Source of the DNA: Paludibacteraceae bacterium
GTDB lineage: Bacteria > Bacteroidota > Bacteroidia > Bacteroidales > Paludibacteraceae
NCBI GenBank assembly: GCA_024405875.1
Contig: JAKSOA010000003.1
Coordinates: 58,118-122,117, forward strand
Length of the DNA: 64,000 nucleotides
Direction of reading: 5' to 3'
In this document: in pieces, positions 18,026-26,917 of the stretch
How positions within the stretch are numbered: the first letter of the stretch is position 1
Layout of the letters: every line of letters starts with the position of its first letter
Notes under the pieces: model-generated
Seen by the model: only the letters and a program-made list of their open reading frames with translations
The model's database searches: none
What the model was told of the DNA's origin: nothing
Position numbers and translations under genes: made by a program

Positions 18026-18061
18026 TAAAAAATAAACAAAACAAATTAAAACCATAAACCC

Positions 18062-20458
18062 ATGAAAAAAACTTTATTAGTTGTAATTACAACACTTGTG
18101 GCACTATTGGCACTAACCGCAACAGCAGAAAGAAGAATATGGTTATACTCACACGATGGTAATCATGTAAGTCTTCCAGTTGAAAAACTTGACAGCATCA
18201 GTTTTGAAGAACCGGGAAGTATTGTTTTGAATCCAGAAAAGAAATTGCTTGATTGCAGTGGCGGACGTTTCTCACTGTCTATTACGGCAAACAAGCCGTG
18301 GACTGCAACCGTTAGTGACCCTACAGCACTTACCATTTCCAAAACAAGTGGCACTGGAAATGACAATATAAGTGTTCTTGCCCAATCTAATGCTGATGAA
18401 AAGTCATATACATCATTCGTAAAGTTTACACTATCAGATGGAACTTGCGGATACTTGTATGTTACAGTTGATGGTATTGTAAAGTCTGTATCACTTGATA
18501 AAAGCAATATGAACATTATGGTCGGTGGCAGTGAATCCTTAATAGCCACAACCGACCCCGCAGGTAGTCAGGTTACGTGGAGTTCAAGCAATAATTCTGT
18601 TGCCACTGTTTCAAATGGTGTAGTGACTGCGGTTTCAGAGGGTAACGCTGTTATTACTGCAAAATCAGGAAACAAGAGTGCTGAATGTGCGGTAGAGGTA
18701 TATAGTACAAGAATTCCTATCCCTGATGTACAAGGTGAGGCTGGTAAGTACACAATTGCTTTCCGTGCTCCTGAAACATCTTGTATAAATGATATTAAAA
18801 TATATATGTTTGGCTATTTTCAGGGTAATAATCCTGAAGATGAGAATGCACCTGTTGCTACTAAGATTGAACAGACTGGTTTTGACAACTGGTACAAGGT
18901 AGTATTTGAATCAGAAGATGCAACTCAGGCTAGAGGTAAGATTTGCCCTGCTTCTATAGATGGAAATAAATCTTGGAAACACGAGGGGAAGTATGAGCTT
19001 CTTAAGGGTGATGCTGAAATAGTTGATGAATTTGGCACAAAAAATTCTATTGTATGCGATGAGGAATCTCTTGGTGATGTTGTTTATGTAGATGTAGTAG
19101 GTTGGGCATATGACCCTTGCGTTGCTGCCAATCCGGCTGGAACAGCAAACTTCACTGTATCATTTGATATTCCAGAAACGGCTGACCTGTCTGAGACAAT
19201 TGTATATGTTGAAGGAATGGGTGCTGGTAAATATTGGGTGGAACTTGGCGAATTGCTTTATGATGATCGTTCAGAGTCTTTCACAGGTGCTTTTGATGTT
19301 CCTGCCGGCTGTTTCTACAAATATGTTATCTCTTATAAGGGTGGTAATCGTATCTATATGAAAGGTGAAAACCTTCCTATGCCTTATGCTCTTATTGCAG
19401 ATGATTTTGTTAATGAGTGGGATAACGACCCATGGGTTGAGCCAATATCTGGTGGCGTAGGCACATTCTCAGTTACATTCACAGGTGAGTGCCTGCCAAG
19501 CGCTCAACTTGGAGACAAAGTATTCATTGCCGGTAACTTTGAGGATACTCCGGTATGGGAGAGGGTTTATGAGATGACACAGGCAGGGGAAGGTGAGCCT
19601 TGGTCATATGTTGACCTCACATATCCAGATGGCTTCCAGTTCAAATTTGTTGTTAAGTACAATGGTTCAGAGGAGGAGTTGTGGGTTTCTGCAGACAACA
19701 TCCAATTTGATGAGATGACATACGACTTTGAGTTTGAAGGTCCTTGTCCGTCAAATTACATAAGAGAGAAATGCAAGGCATCAGACTACCCGCAGGTAAC
19801 CATAGGCACACAGGTGTGGATGGCTGAGAACTACCGCTGTAGCAAGTATGACACCCAGTCAGAGGCATACAAGGAAGGAAGGTATATTGTTCCTACAGCA
19901 ACGGGTTTTACTAATACCCCTTACTACACCGATGCTTCTGACAAGAGCAAGTGGAATGTTACAGATTATGATGATTGTTCTGGCAATCTCACTTACGCCC
20001 AGATAAAGAAGTTAGGCTACCTATACAACTGGGCTGCTGTGGTTGGCGTTGCAGATGGTCAGAAACAGACAATAGCGTTCAGTGGCAACCGACAGGGCAT
20101 CTGTCCCAATGGGTGGCATGTGCCGTCAATGGGGGAGTGGCAGACACTTGTGGATTATATAGAACAGACAGATGGTAAAGGAACAGACACAGCGGGCAAA
20201 CACCTGAAGACAACTTTTGGTTGGTACAGTGGTGGCAACGGTTTAGACAGTTATGGTTTTGCGGCTCTGCCAGCAGGCTACGCTTATGGAAGTAGTGTGT
20301 CCTATGTTGGTTTTGGTACTGTTTTCTGGTCGACTACTCTCGAGAAGAACCTTAGCGATTACGCTTACGGTTGTGGCCTCTATTGCAGCGATGGCAACTT
20401 AATCGGCACTACCTACAATAAGAGCAGTGGACTTTCAGTGCGTTGCCTAAAGGATTAA
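18062..20458 (+). CDS. Large secreted FISUMP protein (BACON-like, BIG2 and FISUMP domains)
   Basis: A 798-residue exported protein (signal peptide ~1-22). It has a short WLYSHDGN...LDSISF segment (~26-48), a BACON-like domain (~52-138), a BIG2 Ig-like domain (~139-218), and three beta-sandwich repeats (~221-345, ~355-460, ~465-565; the third is CBM20/E-set-like, KVFIAGNF). It ends in a Fibrobacter-succinogenes major paralogous (FISUMP) domain (~570-798) of C-type-lectin fold. The FISUMP core (IGTQVWMAENYRC, YNWAAVVGV, ICPNGWHVPS) is well kept, but residues 757-792 are hypervariable against its paralogue at 21000. Likely role: surface ligand binding. No sorting domain follows the FISUMP domain. 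Confidence 0.82.
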   Translation: MKKTLLVVITTLVALLALTATAERRIWLYSHDGNHVSLPVEKLDSISFEEPGSIVLNPEKKLLDCSGGRFSLSITANKPWTATVSDPTALTISKTSGTGNDNISVLAQSNADEKSYTSFVKFTLSDGTCGYLYVTVDGIVKSVSLDKSNMNIMVGGSESLIATTDPAGSQVTWSSSNNSVATVSNGVVTAVSEGNAVITAKSGNKSAECAVEVYSTRIPIPDVQGEAGKYTIAFRAPETSCINDIKIYMFGYFQGNNPEDENAPVATKIEQTGFDNWYKVVFESEDATQARGKICPASIDGNKSWKHEGKYELLKGDAEIVDEFGTKNSIVCDEESLGDVVYVDVVGWAYDPCVAANPAGTANFTVSFDIPETADLSETIVYVEGMGAGKYWVELGELLYDDRSESFTGAFDVPAGCFYKYVISYKGGNRIYMKGENLPMPYALIADDFVNEWDNDPWVEPISGGVGTFSVTFTGECLPSAQLGDKVFIAGNFEDTPVWERVYEMTQAGEGEPWSYVDLTYPDGFQFKFVVKYNGSEEELWVSADNIQFDEMTYDFEFEGPCPSNYIREKCKASDYPQVTIGTQVWMAENYRCSKYDTQSEAYKEGRYIVPTATGFTNTPYYTDASDKSKWNVTDYDDCSGNLTYAQIKKLGYLYNWAAVVGVADGQKQTIAFSGNRQGICPNGWHVPSMGEWQTLVDYIEQTDGKGTDTAGKHLKTTFGWYSGGNGLDSYGFAALPAGYAYGSSVSYVGFGTVFWSTTLEKNLSDYAYGCGLYCSDGNLIGTTYNKSSGLSVRCLKD

Positions 20459-20501
20459 AAAGAGAACACAAATCATTTTATTAACATAAAAGACTTTAAT
20501 T

Positions 20502-20966
20502 ATGAAGAGACTTTTTTACATTACAATGTTTATGCTGCTGTCAATTGTGGCAGTTGCTGATGAGTTGTGCCTAATCTCAATAAAGGCAAATGGTGTTGAG
20601 ACCAATTACGCTGTTTCAAACGTGCAAAAAATCACACTTGATACTGAATCAGCGGATTCGCCAAGTTTTGTTATAAACCGTAAGGACGGCAAGTTGGACG
20701 GCGGTTCAAAACTTCTCAAGTTCGGGCAGGCTGAACCTACGTCCGCTCCAGATGTTGATGCCGCTAATGTTAGTGTGAACGTTTACACACAAGGGAAGAC
20801 AATATTTGTTGAGGCTGATGAGGAGTGCAACATTACATTCTGGAATATGGCAGGTCAGCAGTTGGGCGATTGCGTAAGAGCCTCACATTGCGAGTGTACA
20901 ATATCTCTTGCAGGAACCTATATGGTGGTTGCCGGCGGACAGCGGTTCAAAATACAAGTACAATAA
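20502..20966 (+). CDS. Small secreted protein with Cys-rich C-terminal tail
   Basis: A 154-residue exported protein (signal peptide ~1-19). Residues 22-50 (LISIKANGVETNYAVSNVQKITLD) resemble the N-terminus of the 17128 product. A linker of ~40 residues leads into a C-terminal domain (~93-154: VYTQGKTIFVEADEE, AGQQLGDCVR, HCECTI). This domain is near-identical in layout to the 17128 tail. The protein is essentially those two ends without the FN3 domain. Function unknown. It lies between two FISUMP genes, 43 bp after one and 33 bp before the next, and is probably cotranscribed with them. Confidence 0.68.
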   Translation: MKRLFYITMFMLLSIVAVADELCLISIKANGVETNYAVSNVQKITLDTESADSPSFVINRKDGKLDGGSKLLKFGQAEPTSAPDVDAANVSVNVYTQGKTIFVEADEECNITFWNMAGQQLGDCVRASHCECTISLAGTYMVVAGGQRFKIQVQ

Positions 20967-20999
20967 ACCAAGAGTATCAGACAATCATAACGGAGGAAT

Positions 21000-21875
21000 A
21001 TGAAAAAGCATTCGTCATTAACAATAGCCTCACTACTTGTTGCACTATGTGCGGTGGCACAGACAAAGTTTTGGGTGTATAACAATGATGGCACACAAAC
21101 AGAGTTTTTGATTTCAAATGTGGATAGTATCAGTTTCACAGACCCGTCCACCCCTGTTCCCGCAGACCAAGTCACTGATGACTGTGGAGTCACCTATCCT
21201 GTAGTAAAGATAGGAGAGCAGTATTGGATGGCTGAGAACCTTAGATGTAACAAATATGCTAATCAGTCTGAGGCATACAAGGAGGGCAGATACACTGTTC
21301 CTACATCAGAGAACTACACATACACTCCATACTACACCGATGCCTCGGACAAGAGCAAGTGGAGTAGTTATAGCAAACAGTATGGAGTGAATCTTACAGA
21401 AGCACAGATTGCAAAGTTAGGCTACCAATATAACTGGGCTGCCGCAGTTGGTGTTACGGACGGAAAAAAACAGACAGCCGCATTCAGCGGCAACCGCCAG
21501 GGCATCTGCCCCAACGGTTGGCATGTTCCGTCAAATGCGGAGTGGCAGACACTTCAAGACTATATAGAGAAGACAGACGGCAAGGGAACAAATACGGTGG
21601 GCAAACACCTTAAGACCACCTCCGGCTGGTACAGCGGAGCCAGTTTCTGCAAGCCAGGATTAGACACGTATGGTTTTGCGGCTCTGCCGGTAGGCTACGC
21701 CTTTGGAAGTAGTGTGTACTATGTTGGCGACCATACCGAATTCTGGACGGCTACTCCATATGAGAGCGACGGCTACAGCGCTTACCTCAGGGGCCTCAGT
21801 TACAACAATGACTACTTGTACGACAGCTACGATAATAAGATCAGCGGGCAGTCTGTGCGTTGTTTGAGGGATTAG
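21000..21875 (+). CDS. Secreted FISUMP-domain protein, paralogue of 18062
   Basis: A 291-residue exported protein (signal peptide ~1-20, ALCAVAQ) with the WVYNNDG...VDSISF segment seen in its larger paralogue. It then has a single FISUMP domain (~62-291): IGEQYWMAENLRC, YNWAAAVGV, ICPNGWHVPS, YGFAALPVGYAFGSS. The last 36 codons before VRCLRD (21747-21854) differ strongly from the paralogue and are rich in Tyr, Asn, Asp and Ser. A GGAGG Shine-Dalgarno-like run lies at 20992-20996, unusual for this phylum. Likely a surface ligand-binding protein; membership of a diversified family is inference. Confidence 0.8.
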   Translation: MKKHSSLTIASLLVALCAVAQTKFWVYNNDGTQTEFLISNVDSISFTDPSTPVPADQVTDDCGVTYPVVKIGEQYWMAENLRCNKYANQSEAYKEGRYTVPTSENYTYTPYYTDASDKSKWSSYSKQYGVNLTEAQIAKLGYQYNWAAAVGVTDGKKQTAAFSGNRQGICPNGWHVPSNAEWQTLQDYIEKTDGKGTNTVGKHLKTTSGWYSGASFCKPGLDTYGFAALPVGYAFGSSVYYVGDHTEFWTATPYESDGYSAYLRGLSYNNDYLYDSYDNKISGQSVRCLRD

Positions 21876-21914
21876 GGATAATCTCTCAATTTTTATCCAA
21901 AATGGATTATCTGA

Positions 21915-21946
21915 TTTGGATAATTTTAAAAAACGTTGTATATTTG
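21915..21946 (+). promoter_or_regulatory. Bacteroidetes promoter of the AAA ATPase gene
   Basis: TTTG (21915-21918), a 20-bp spacer, then TATATTTG (21939-21946), 27 bp before the start codon: a full consensus match. Confidence 0.85.
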
Positions 21947-21973
21947 CAGTGAAAACTGTAAATATATAACATT

Positions 21974-23101
21974 ATGGATCAAGTGATAAATCCTTTTCTT
22001 ACATTTGGTTATGAGGGTCCTGAGTACTTCTGTGACAGAGAAAATGAGACAGAAACCCTGACTCGCCTATTAGTTAACGGTAATAATGTGGCACTGATTT
22101 CGCCACGCCGTATGGGTAAGACAGGACTTTTGCATCATTGTTTTAATCAAACGGATATACAAGCACACTACAATACTTTTATTGTGGATATTTATGCTAC
22201 AAAAACTCTTGAAGATTTTGTTTTTCAGATGGGTAAGGTTATTGTAGATAGACTACGTCCTATGGGCCGTTCCGCTATTGACAGGTTTTTACAAATTGTA
22301 ACATCTCTTCAGACTGGAATATCGTTTGATGGTAACGGAAATGCAAGTTGGAACATCGGGGTGGGTGATATAAAAAATCCAGGATATACGCTTGATGAAA
22401 TTTTCCACTACTTGCAGGCATCTGAGAAAAGGTGCATAGTTGCTATTGATGAATTCCAAGCCATAGGTTTATACCCCGATGCCAATATTGAGGCACGTCT
22501 TAGAACGTATGTTCAGGAGTGCCGTAACGCAGTTTTTGTATTTTCCGGTTCACAGCGTCATATGATGAATGAGATGTTCTCGTCACCAGCACGTCCGTTC
22601 TATCAGAGTGTGACTATAATGAACATTGGTGCCATCGCTCTTGATAAATATGTGGAATTTGCCAAGTACCACTTCAATAAAGGTGGAAAAAGTGTTGAAA
22701 ATGGAGTTGTGGAGAAGATTTATGATAGTTTTGAGGCTACCACCTGGTATGTGCAGAAACTGCTTAATGAACTTTATTCTCTAACTTCTGTGGGAGGAAA
22801 CTGTCAACTTGCTATGATAGATGTGGCTCTTAATAATATACTATCCAGTAGTGAACCTACATATCAAGAGACTATGTTTCAATTAACAACAAAACAAATG
22901 TCTCTTTTCAGGGCTATTTGCAAGGAGGGTAAGGTAAGTCAAATCACCGGCGGAAAGTTTATCAAGGCAAACAACCTTACATCAGCAAGTAGCGTGCAAA
23001 AAGCCGTTAAGGTTTTGCTTGACAAACATATAATAACATACAATATGGGTATTTATGAACCCTACGACAAGTTCCTTGCTCTGTGGCTGAACTCCAGATA
23101 A
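21974..23101 (+). CDS. AAA+ ATPase with C-terminal winged helix
   Basis: A 375-residue P-loop ATPase of the ATPase_2/AAA group common in Bacteroidota. Walker A is SPRRMGKT (43-50), Walker B is CIVAIDEF with D159-E160 (~154-161), and VFVFSGSQRHMM looks like a sensor/arginine-finger region. The C-terminal ~80 residues resemble a winged helix (KQMSLFRAICKEGKVSQITG...ASSVQKAVKVLLDK). Such proteins are often linked to mobile or defence loci, but their role is not established. It has its own promoter and is convergent with the SDR gene 16 bp away. No partner gene is visible. Confidence 0.8.
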   Translation: MDQVINPFLTFGYEGPEYFCDRENETETLTRLLVNGNNVALISPRRMGKTGLLHHCFNQTDIQAHYNTFIVDIYATKTLEDFVFQMGKVIVDRLRPMGRSAIDRFLQIVTSLQTGISFDGNGNASWNIGVGDIKNPGYTLDEIFHYLQASEKRCIVAIDEFQAIGLYPDANIEARLRTYVQECRNAVFVFSGSQRHMMNEMFSSPARPFYQSVTIMNIGAIALDKYVEFAKYHFNKGGKSVENGVVEKIYDSFEATTWYVQKLLNELYSLTSVGGNCQLAMIDVALNNILSSSEPTYQETMFQLTTKQMSLFRAICKEGKVSQITGGKFIKANNLTSASSVQKAVKVLLDKHIITYNMGIYEPYDKFLALWLNSR

Positions 23102-23117
23102 GGCTCTTGTTTAGCAC

Positions 23118-23900
23118 CTATTTCTGAAAGCAGGAAATCTTCTTCATTGCAAAGAATACAACCCAATCAGGCAGGTGCTTAATCATTGGCACAAACAGGT
23201 AGTTTAATACACCTGGCATTGATTTCTTCTTGCCTTTGAACATTGCTTTAAGAGCCTTTTTTACGAGTTTTGCAGGTGGCATTGATACGTGAATTGCAAC
23301 CGCTAATTTGCGTAGGTTTGGTGCAAGTCCGTAAAGACCTGTATCTATTGCTCCAGGGGTTATGGCTGTAACTGTAACCCCGTGAGGTTTAAGCTCATAC
23401 CACATAGATTTGCTGAAGTTAAGAATATACGCCTTAGAGGCGTTGTAGCACTGTATGCCTGGCATTGCCATCCAAGCACTCATAGAACTCATATTGAGAA
23501 TGTATCCGTGATCACGCTCTGCCATTGCGGCGCCAAACAGACGAGTCATATTTGTTACCGTGCGTATATGCAAGTGAAGCATCAGGTTCACCCTTTTTTC
23601 TGCGGTATTGGCAAGGTCATTAAAGAAGAATACGCCTGCATTGTTTATAAGAACCTCTATCTCAATTCCGTTCTCCTTGCAGTAGTCAAACAACTCCTGT
23701 GGGGCACTCTCTGTAGAGAGGTCTTTATATATAGAGATTGTCTTTACTCCATATTTTTTGCCGATTTCATCGGCGGTTTCCTTGATTTCTTTCTCCTGAT
23801 TGCTTACAAGTACCAAATCATACTTATAATACTCTGCCAAGCGATGTGCATATTGCAAACCAATGCCTGAACTTGCTCCTGTAACTAACGCGTAGTGCAT
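23118..23900 (-). CDS. Short-chain dehydrogenase/reductase
   Basis: A 260-residue classical SDR. It has TGASSGIG (7-14) for NAD(P), NNAG (~85-88), an active-site serine in NMSSMSAW, and the catalytic YNASK (Y-x-x-x-K, ~152-156). The C-terminal ~50 residues carry a basic stretch (KKALKAMFKGKKKS) followed by a hydrophobic segment (VLNYLFVPMI), as in membrane-associated SDRs. The substrate cannot be predicted. It is read alone and is convergent with the ATPase gene. Confidence 0.87.
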   Translation of the reverse strand: MHYALVTGASSGIGLQYAHRLAEYYKYDLVLVSNQEKEIKETADEIGKKYGVKTISIYKDLSTESAPQELFDYCKENGIEIEVLINNAGVFFFNDLANTAEKRVNLMLHLHIRTVTNMTRLFGAAMAERDHGYILNMSSMSAWMAMPGIQCYNASKAYILNFSKSMWYELKPHGVTVTAITPGAIDTGLYGLAPNLRKLAVAIHVSMPPAKLVKKALKAMFKGKKKSMPGVLNYLFVPMIKHLPDWVVFFAMKKISCFQK

Positions 23901-24060
23901 ATTTTCCTTTATTACATATTTACGTTTATTTGCTTTTTTAGAAAAGGAAAATATGAACTACATTCCTTTTCTACGGGGAGTGCCCCGAACCCCCTCGCTT
24001 CGCGGCACACAGAAGTGTGCTTGTCGCTTCGCTCCGATTTTCCTTCTAAATTATTTTATA

Positions 24061-24092
24061 ATTGTCCACTGTCCACTATCAACTGTCCACTC
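24061..24092 (-). repeat. Dispersed AGTGGACAGT-type repeat overlapping the mutS stop
   Basis: The minus strand reads GAGTGGACAGTTGA-TAGTGGACAGTGGACA. A related array stands at 63731-63762. The GTGGACAGTTGA unit provides the last codons (Val-Asp-Ser) and the TGA stop of mutS. Confidence 0.75.
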
Positions 24093-26628
24093 CTTTGAGA
24101 ATCTTCTTTATCTCATTAAGTTTATTCAGCGCCTCCAACGGAGTAAGAGAGTTGATGTCAAGATTCATTATCTGCTTGCGTACATCAATGAGGGTAGGGT
24201 CATCAAGTTGGAAGAAACTTAGTTGCATTCCCTCACGTGTGGAATCTTTTGAATTGTCACTCTCAAGTTTGGCGAGAACCTCTTTAGCCCTCTTAAGTAT
24301 GCTCTTAGGCATTCCCGCTATCTCAGCCACGTGGATACCGAAACTGTGCTCACTGCCCCCTCTGATAAGACGGCGCAAAAATATAACTTTATTTTCAAAT
24401 TCCCTAACAGAAACGTTAAAATTTTTAACTCTCTCAAAGGTTCTCTCCATCTCGTTGAGTTCGTGGTAGTGTGTGGCAAATAGGGTGCGAGCCTTAGCCT
24501 TCGGATTCTCGTGAATGTATTCAACTATAGCCCACGCAATAGAGATGCCATCGTAGGTGCTTGTGCCACGACCAAGTTCATCAAATAGAACCAGAGAGCG
24601 TGCGCTCATATTGTTAAGAATGCTTGCCGCCTCATTCATCTCCACCATAAAGGTGCTCTCACCCATTGAAATGTTGTCGCTCGCCCCCACACGGGTGAAA
24701 ATCTTGTCCACCATACCTATTCTGGCACTTGCCGCAGGCACAAAACTTCCAATCTGAGCCATCAGGGTTATAAGGGCGGTCTGACGCAGCAGGGCAGATT
24801 TACCCGCCATATTAGGTCCGGTTATTATTATTATCTGCTGAGATTTGTTGTCAAGATATACATCATTTGGCACATACTCTTCACCAATAGGCATCTGCGT
24901 CTCAATTACAGGGTGTCGCCCATCTTTTATGTCAAGTATCATTGAGTCATCAATCTGCGGCTTGCTGTAGTTCCTCTCTTTCGCCACGATGGCAAGTGAG
25001 CAGAGTGCGTCAATGTTCGCTACTATGTGCGCCAGACGTTGAAGTTCGGCGGTCTTTGCCGCCGCCTGTGCTGTGACCGATGCAACCACCTCACTCTCAA
25101 GGGCAAGCATCTTGTCCTCAGCACTCAGAATCTTCTCCTCATACTCCTTAAGTTCCTGAGTTATATAGCGTTCCGCATTCACAAGAGTCTGCTTGCGTAT
25201 CCACTCCGCAGGCACCTTGTCCTTGTGCATATTCCTCACCTCAATGTAGTACCCGAACACACTATTGTAATTAATCTTCAGGCTTGATATGCCTGTAGCC
25301 TCAATCTCACGCTGCTGAATCTGCATAAGGTAACTCTTGCCGTTGTGTGCTATATTACGGTAGTCGTCAAGTTCTGCGTTGATGCCACTCTTTATAACCT
25401 CCCCTTTGCCCACAGCCATCGGGGGCTCGTCAACTATGTAGGTGTCAATTAAATCCTTTATGTCAGAGCAGAGGTCGGCACCCTCAAAGAGGTCAGGTTG
25501 CAATGCCGCTATATCCACTATGGCACCCAAGGCCGTTTTCAGTTGTACAAGAGCCCTTGGGTTTGCTCTACCTACCGCCACTTTTGATACCACTCTCTCC
25601 AAATCTCCTATAAGCGCAAGCCTTCTCACTAACCCCGGTGTCATCTCTGAGTCATCATAGTAGCGCTGAGTAAGGTTCTGCCGTCTCTCAATCTCCGCTA
25701 TCTCCTTTAGCGGGAAAGCTATCCAACGCTTCAGCGTGCGGCTTCCCATAGGAGTTACCGTGCGGTCAAGAATGTCTGAGAGGCTTTTGCCCTCACTGCT
25801 TGACGGTTGGAAAAGTTCAAGGTTACGTACAGTGAACTTATCCATCCATACAAACCTGTCATTCTCAACACGGCGGAGCGATGTAATATGTGACGTATGC
25901 AGATGTTGTGTTGAGTCAAGGTAGTAGAGTATGGCTCCGGCAGCCACCACGGCAGCCTCCATCTTCTCCACTCCATAGCCCTTTAATGACTTGACGCTGA
26001 ACTGCTTATGCAGACGCTCAGTGGCGCTTTGCACGCTGAAACACCAATCATCAAGAGCGTATGTGAATGTACGAGGAATGTTCAGTGATGAGAACTTGTC
26101 ACGGCACATCTGGTTGTAAAGCACCTCTTTGGGGCTGAAACTGCTTATCAGTTTCTCAATATATTGCCTATCTCCCTCAGCCACAAGAAACTCACCTGTT
26201 GATATGTCAAGCAAGGCAAGCCCGTTGAGTTTTGTGGAAAAGTTAACCGCCGCCAAAAAGTTATTGCTGCTTGCGTCAAGCACATTGTCATCATAACTCA
26301 CACCAGGTGTCACAATCTCTGTAATGCCCCGTTTCACCAGGGTTTTTGTCAGTTTGGGGTCTTCAAGTTGGTCACACACAGCCACACGGTAGCCCGCCCT
26401 CACAAGTTTTGGAAGATAGTTGTCAAGAGCGTGATGTGGCACTCCCGCCATCTCCATAGGACCCTCCGAACTGTTTGAACGGTGAGTGAGAGTTATTCCT
26501 AACACTTTGGAGGCTATGACCGCATCTGAGGAGTAGGTCTCATAAAAGTCCCCTACACGGAAGAGCAGTATGGCGTCAGGGTGCTGCCTCTTCGTCTCAA
26601 AATATTGCTTCATCAACGGAGTCTCCAT
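24079..26628 (-). CDS. mutS: DNA mismatch repair protein MutS
   Basis: An 849-residue mismatch-recognition ATPase. The mismatch-binding F-x-E motif is F28-Y29-E30. Walker A is GPNMAGKS, Walker B is [17 protein letters not shown], and the helix-turn-helix dimerisation tail is near the C-terminus. The ATG at 26628 ([10 protein letters not shown]) is chosen because upstream in-frame codons read as repeat-derived junk. A -7 box on the minus strand (26683-26690, TATCTTTG) lies 55 bp upstream of it. The stop codon and last three residues come from a dispersed repeat. No mutL lies nearby. Confidence 0.96.
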   Translation of the reverse strand: METPLMKQYFETKRQHPDAILLFRVGDFYETYSSDAVIASKVLGITLTHRSNSSEGPMEMAGVPHHALDNYLPKLVRAGYRVAVCDQLEDPKLTKTLVKRGITEIVTPGVSYDDNVLDASSNNFLAAVNFSTKLNGLALLDISTGEFLVAEGDRQYIEKLISSFSPKEVLYNQMCRDKFSSLNIPRTFTYALDDWCFSVQSATERLHKQFSVKSLKGYGVEKMEAAVVAAGAILYYLDSTQHLHTSHITSLRRVENDRFVWMDKFTVRNLELFQPSSSEGKSLSDILDRTVTPMGSRTLKRWIAFPLKEIAEIERRQNLTQRYYDDSEMTPGLVRRLALIGDLERVVSKVAVGRANPRALVQLKTALGAIVDIAALQPDLFEGADLCSDIKDLIDTYIVDEPPMAVGKGEVIKSGINAELDDYRNIAHNGKSYLMQIQQREIEATGISSLKINYNSVFGYYIEVRNMHKDKVPAEWIRKQTLVNAERYITQELKEYEEKILSAEDKMLALESEVVASVTAQAAAKTAELQRLAHIVANIDALCSLAIVAKERNYSKPQIDDSMILDIKDGRHPVIETQMPIGEEYVPNDVYLDNKSQQIIIITGPNMAGKSALLRQTALITLMAQIGSFVPAASARIGMVDKIFTRVGASDNISMGESTFMVEMNEAASILNNMSARSLVLFDELGRGTSTYDGISIAWAIVEYIHENPKAKARTLFATHYHELNEMERTFERVKNFNVSVREFENKVIFLRRLIRGGSEHSFGIHVAEIAGMPKSILKRAKEVLAKLESDNSKDSTREGMQLSFFQLDDPTLIDVRKQIMNLDINSLTPLEALNKLNEIKKILKGVDS

Positions 26629-26682
26629 AAGTAAGTGAATAGTGAAGAGTGAAAAAAGAAAAGTTATTAATACAATTTCGTG

Positions 26683-26690
26683 CAAAGATA
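26683..26690 (-). promoter_or_regulatory. -7 box of the mutS promoter
   Basis: The minus strand reads TATCTTTG (TAnnTTTG), 55 bp before the chosen mutS start. The -33 region is occupied by GGTGATTCGG repeats and lacks TTTG. Confidence 0.5.
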
Positions 26691-26699
26691 ATATTTTTT

Positions 26700-26850
26700 T
26701 GGTGATTCGGTGATGCGGTGAATTATGGTGCAAGCCGAACACAGACAAACTTGTTTGTATGTTGAGGCGAAGCCCATAATCACGGCGTAGCCGTAATCGG
26801 TGATGCGTGGTTAATTATTAATTATTAATTGTTAATTATTAATTGTTAAT
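26700..26850. repeat. GGTGATTCGG and TTAATTATTAATT simple repeats
   Basis: GGTGATTCGG-TGATGCGGTG (26700-26720) belongs to the same family as the GAATCACC arrays at 45597-45632 and 63853-63912. A run of TTAATTATTAATTGTTAATT units (26813-26850) follows, like the TAATTAG run at 45561-45593. Confidence 0.7.
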
Positions 26851-26864
26851 TGAATAAAAATTCG

Positions 26865-26872
26865 TATATTTG
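26865..26872 (+). promoter_or_regulatory. -7 box of the adhesin promoter
   Basis: TATATTTG, with TTG at 26843-26845 and a 19-bp spacer. It overlaps the earliest possible TTG start of the open frame, so translation must begin further downstream. Confidence 0.65.
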
Positions 26873-26917
26873 TGGATTGAATTTAAAATGGGATGTTTCG
26901 CATCCGCACTAAACCTT

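Noticed and set aside
17128-23101. A complete diversity-generating retroelement
   Set aside because: No reverse transcriptase, avd or template repeat is present in the window; only the target-like ends are seen.
23953-24222. Open frames of 67-135 codons between the SDR and mutS genes
   Set aside because: They are built from dispersed repeats and the antisense of mutS, without start context or domain likeness.
26629-26748. Longer mutS with a 40-residue N-terminal extension
   Set aside because: The extension reads from repeat-like DNA and has no MutS likeness; the -7 box at 26683-26690 lies within it.
26870-26917. TTG at 26870 (and ATG at 26888) as start of the giant adhesin
   Set aside because: The TTG is inside the -7 box, so it cannot be in the transcript; 26888 would leave almost no leader. 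ATG 26918 gives a normal signal peptide.
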